The notes under the pieces: model-generated
What the model saw: only the letters and a program-made list of their open reading frames with translations
Databases searched by the model: none
Told to the model about the DNA's origin: nothing
Assembly: GCA_003343765.1 (NCBI GenBank)
Contig: QAKO01000061.1
Span: 1 to 15,127 of the forward strand
DNA length: 15,127 nt
Source: Bacillota bacterium
GTDB lineage: Bacteria; Bacillota; Clostridia; Christensenellales; Borkfalkiaceae
Direction of reading: 5' to 3'
Shown: positions 15,062-15,127 of the stretch, piece by piece
Position numbering within the stretch: position 1 is the stretch's first letter
Layout of the letters: each line of letters begins with the position of its first letter
Translations under genes and position numbers: made by a program

Positions 15062-15127
15062 CGAGGTGTAGCGCAGTTTGGTAGCGCGCTTGGTTAGGGA
15101 CCAAGAGGTCGTGGGTTCAAGTCCCGT
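15062..15127 (+). tRNA. tRNA-Pro (anticodon AGG), truncated by right window edge
   Basis: The first 66 nt of a tRNA are present. Acceptor strand CGAGGTG (15062-15068) begins with C1, typical of bacterial tRNA-Pro. The D stem is GCGC/GCGC (15071-15074, 15084-15087). The anticodon stem CTTGG/CCAAG (15089-15093, 15101-15105) encloses loop TTAGGGA, so the anticodon is AGG at 15096-15098, reading CCU and, if A34 becomes inosine, CCC and CCA. The T arm GTGGG-TTCAAGT-CCCGT is visible. The 3' acceptor strand lies outside the window. Confidence 0.93.

Noticed and set aside
1..15127. CRISPR arrays, insertion sequences, phage or toxin-antitoxin genes
   Set aside because: No direct-repeat array, transposase or integrase motif, or toxin-antitoxin-like pair was seen; the exporter-marR and B12 loci account for most of the window.

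Overview
The window looks like chromosomal DNA of an anaerobic member of the Bacillota, most likely Clostridia (inference). The reasons are the oxygen-independent cobalamin enzymes CbiD and CbiG, strong AGGAGG-type ribosome binding sites, consensus sigma-A promoters, and a heterodimeric exporter of the BmrC/BmrD (TM287/TM288) kind. No phage, transposon, CRISPR array or defence system is visible. Almost everything reads on the minus strand; the DUF1275 gene and the tRNA at the right end are on the plus strand.

Region 1 (about 8180 down to 1, minus strand) is a vitamin B12 locus. A sigma-A promoter (8150-8179) leads into a cobalamin riboswitch (7961-8128) and an intrinsic terminator (7860-7906). 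Next come a corrinoid-type ABC importer (lipoprotein 6587-7792, permease 5553-6578, ATPase 4450-5556), then cbiD, cbiF, cbiG and a CobK/CbiJ-CbiE fusion that runs off the left edge. The gene junctions are tight (8 nt overlap or less, or short gaps), except for about 170 nt between the ATPase and cbiD. That gap holds a doubtful 54-codon reading frame. The biosynthetic genes cover adjacent steps of the anaerobic pathway: C11 methylation (CbiF), ring-A lactone opening (CbiG), C1 methylation (CbiD), reduction (CobK/CbiJ) and C5 methylation (CbiE). The likely logic is that one B12-sensing leader shuts down both corrinoid uptake and mid-pathway synthesis when B12 is plentiful.

Region 2 (12747 down to 8421, minus strand) is a MarR-controlled exporter operon. 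A consensus promoter overlaps a 17-bp inverted repeat that is probably the MarR operator. The marR gene is followed by two half-transporters that should pair: the first has a degenerate ATP site (Asp for the catalytic Glu, Gln for the H-loop His) and the second is canonical. A hairpin terminator closes the operon.

Region 3 (12858-13811, plus strand) has a DUF1275/YoaK-like membrane protein gene with its own promoter, divergent from marR. Two hairpin terminators separate it from a convergent LacI-family regulator (13843-14847, minus strand), which has its own promoter and a possible self-operator.

Region 4 (15015-15127, plus strand) has a promoter and the first 66 nt of a tRNA-Pro with anticodon AGG, cut by the window end. 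The A at wobble position 34 is unusual for bacteria.

Most of the window is well explained by known families. The parts most worth a second look are the C-terminal domain on the importer ATPase, the CobK-CbiE fusion, the tRNA-Pro(AGG), and the small frame before cbiD.
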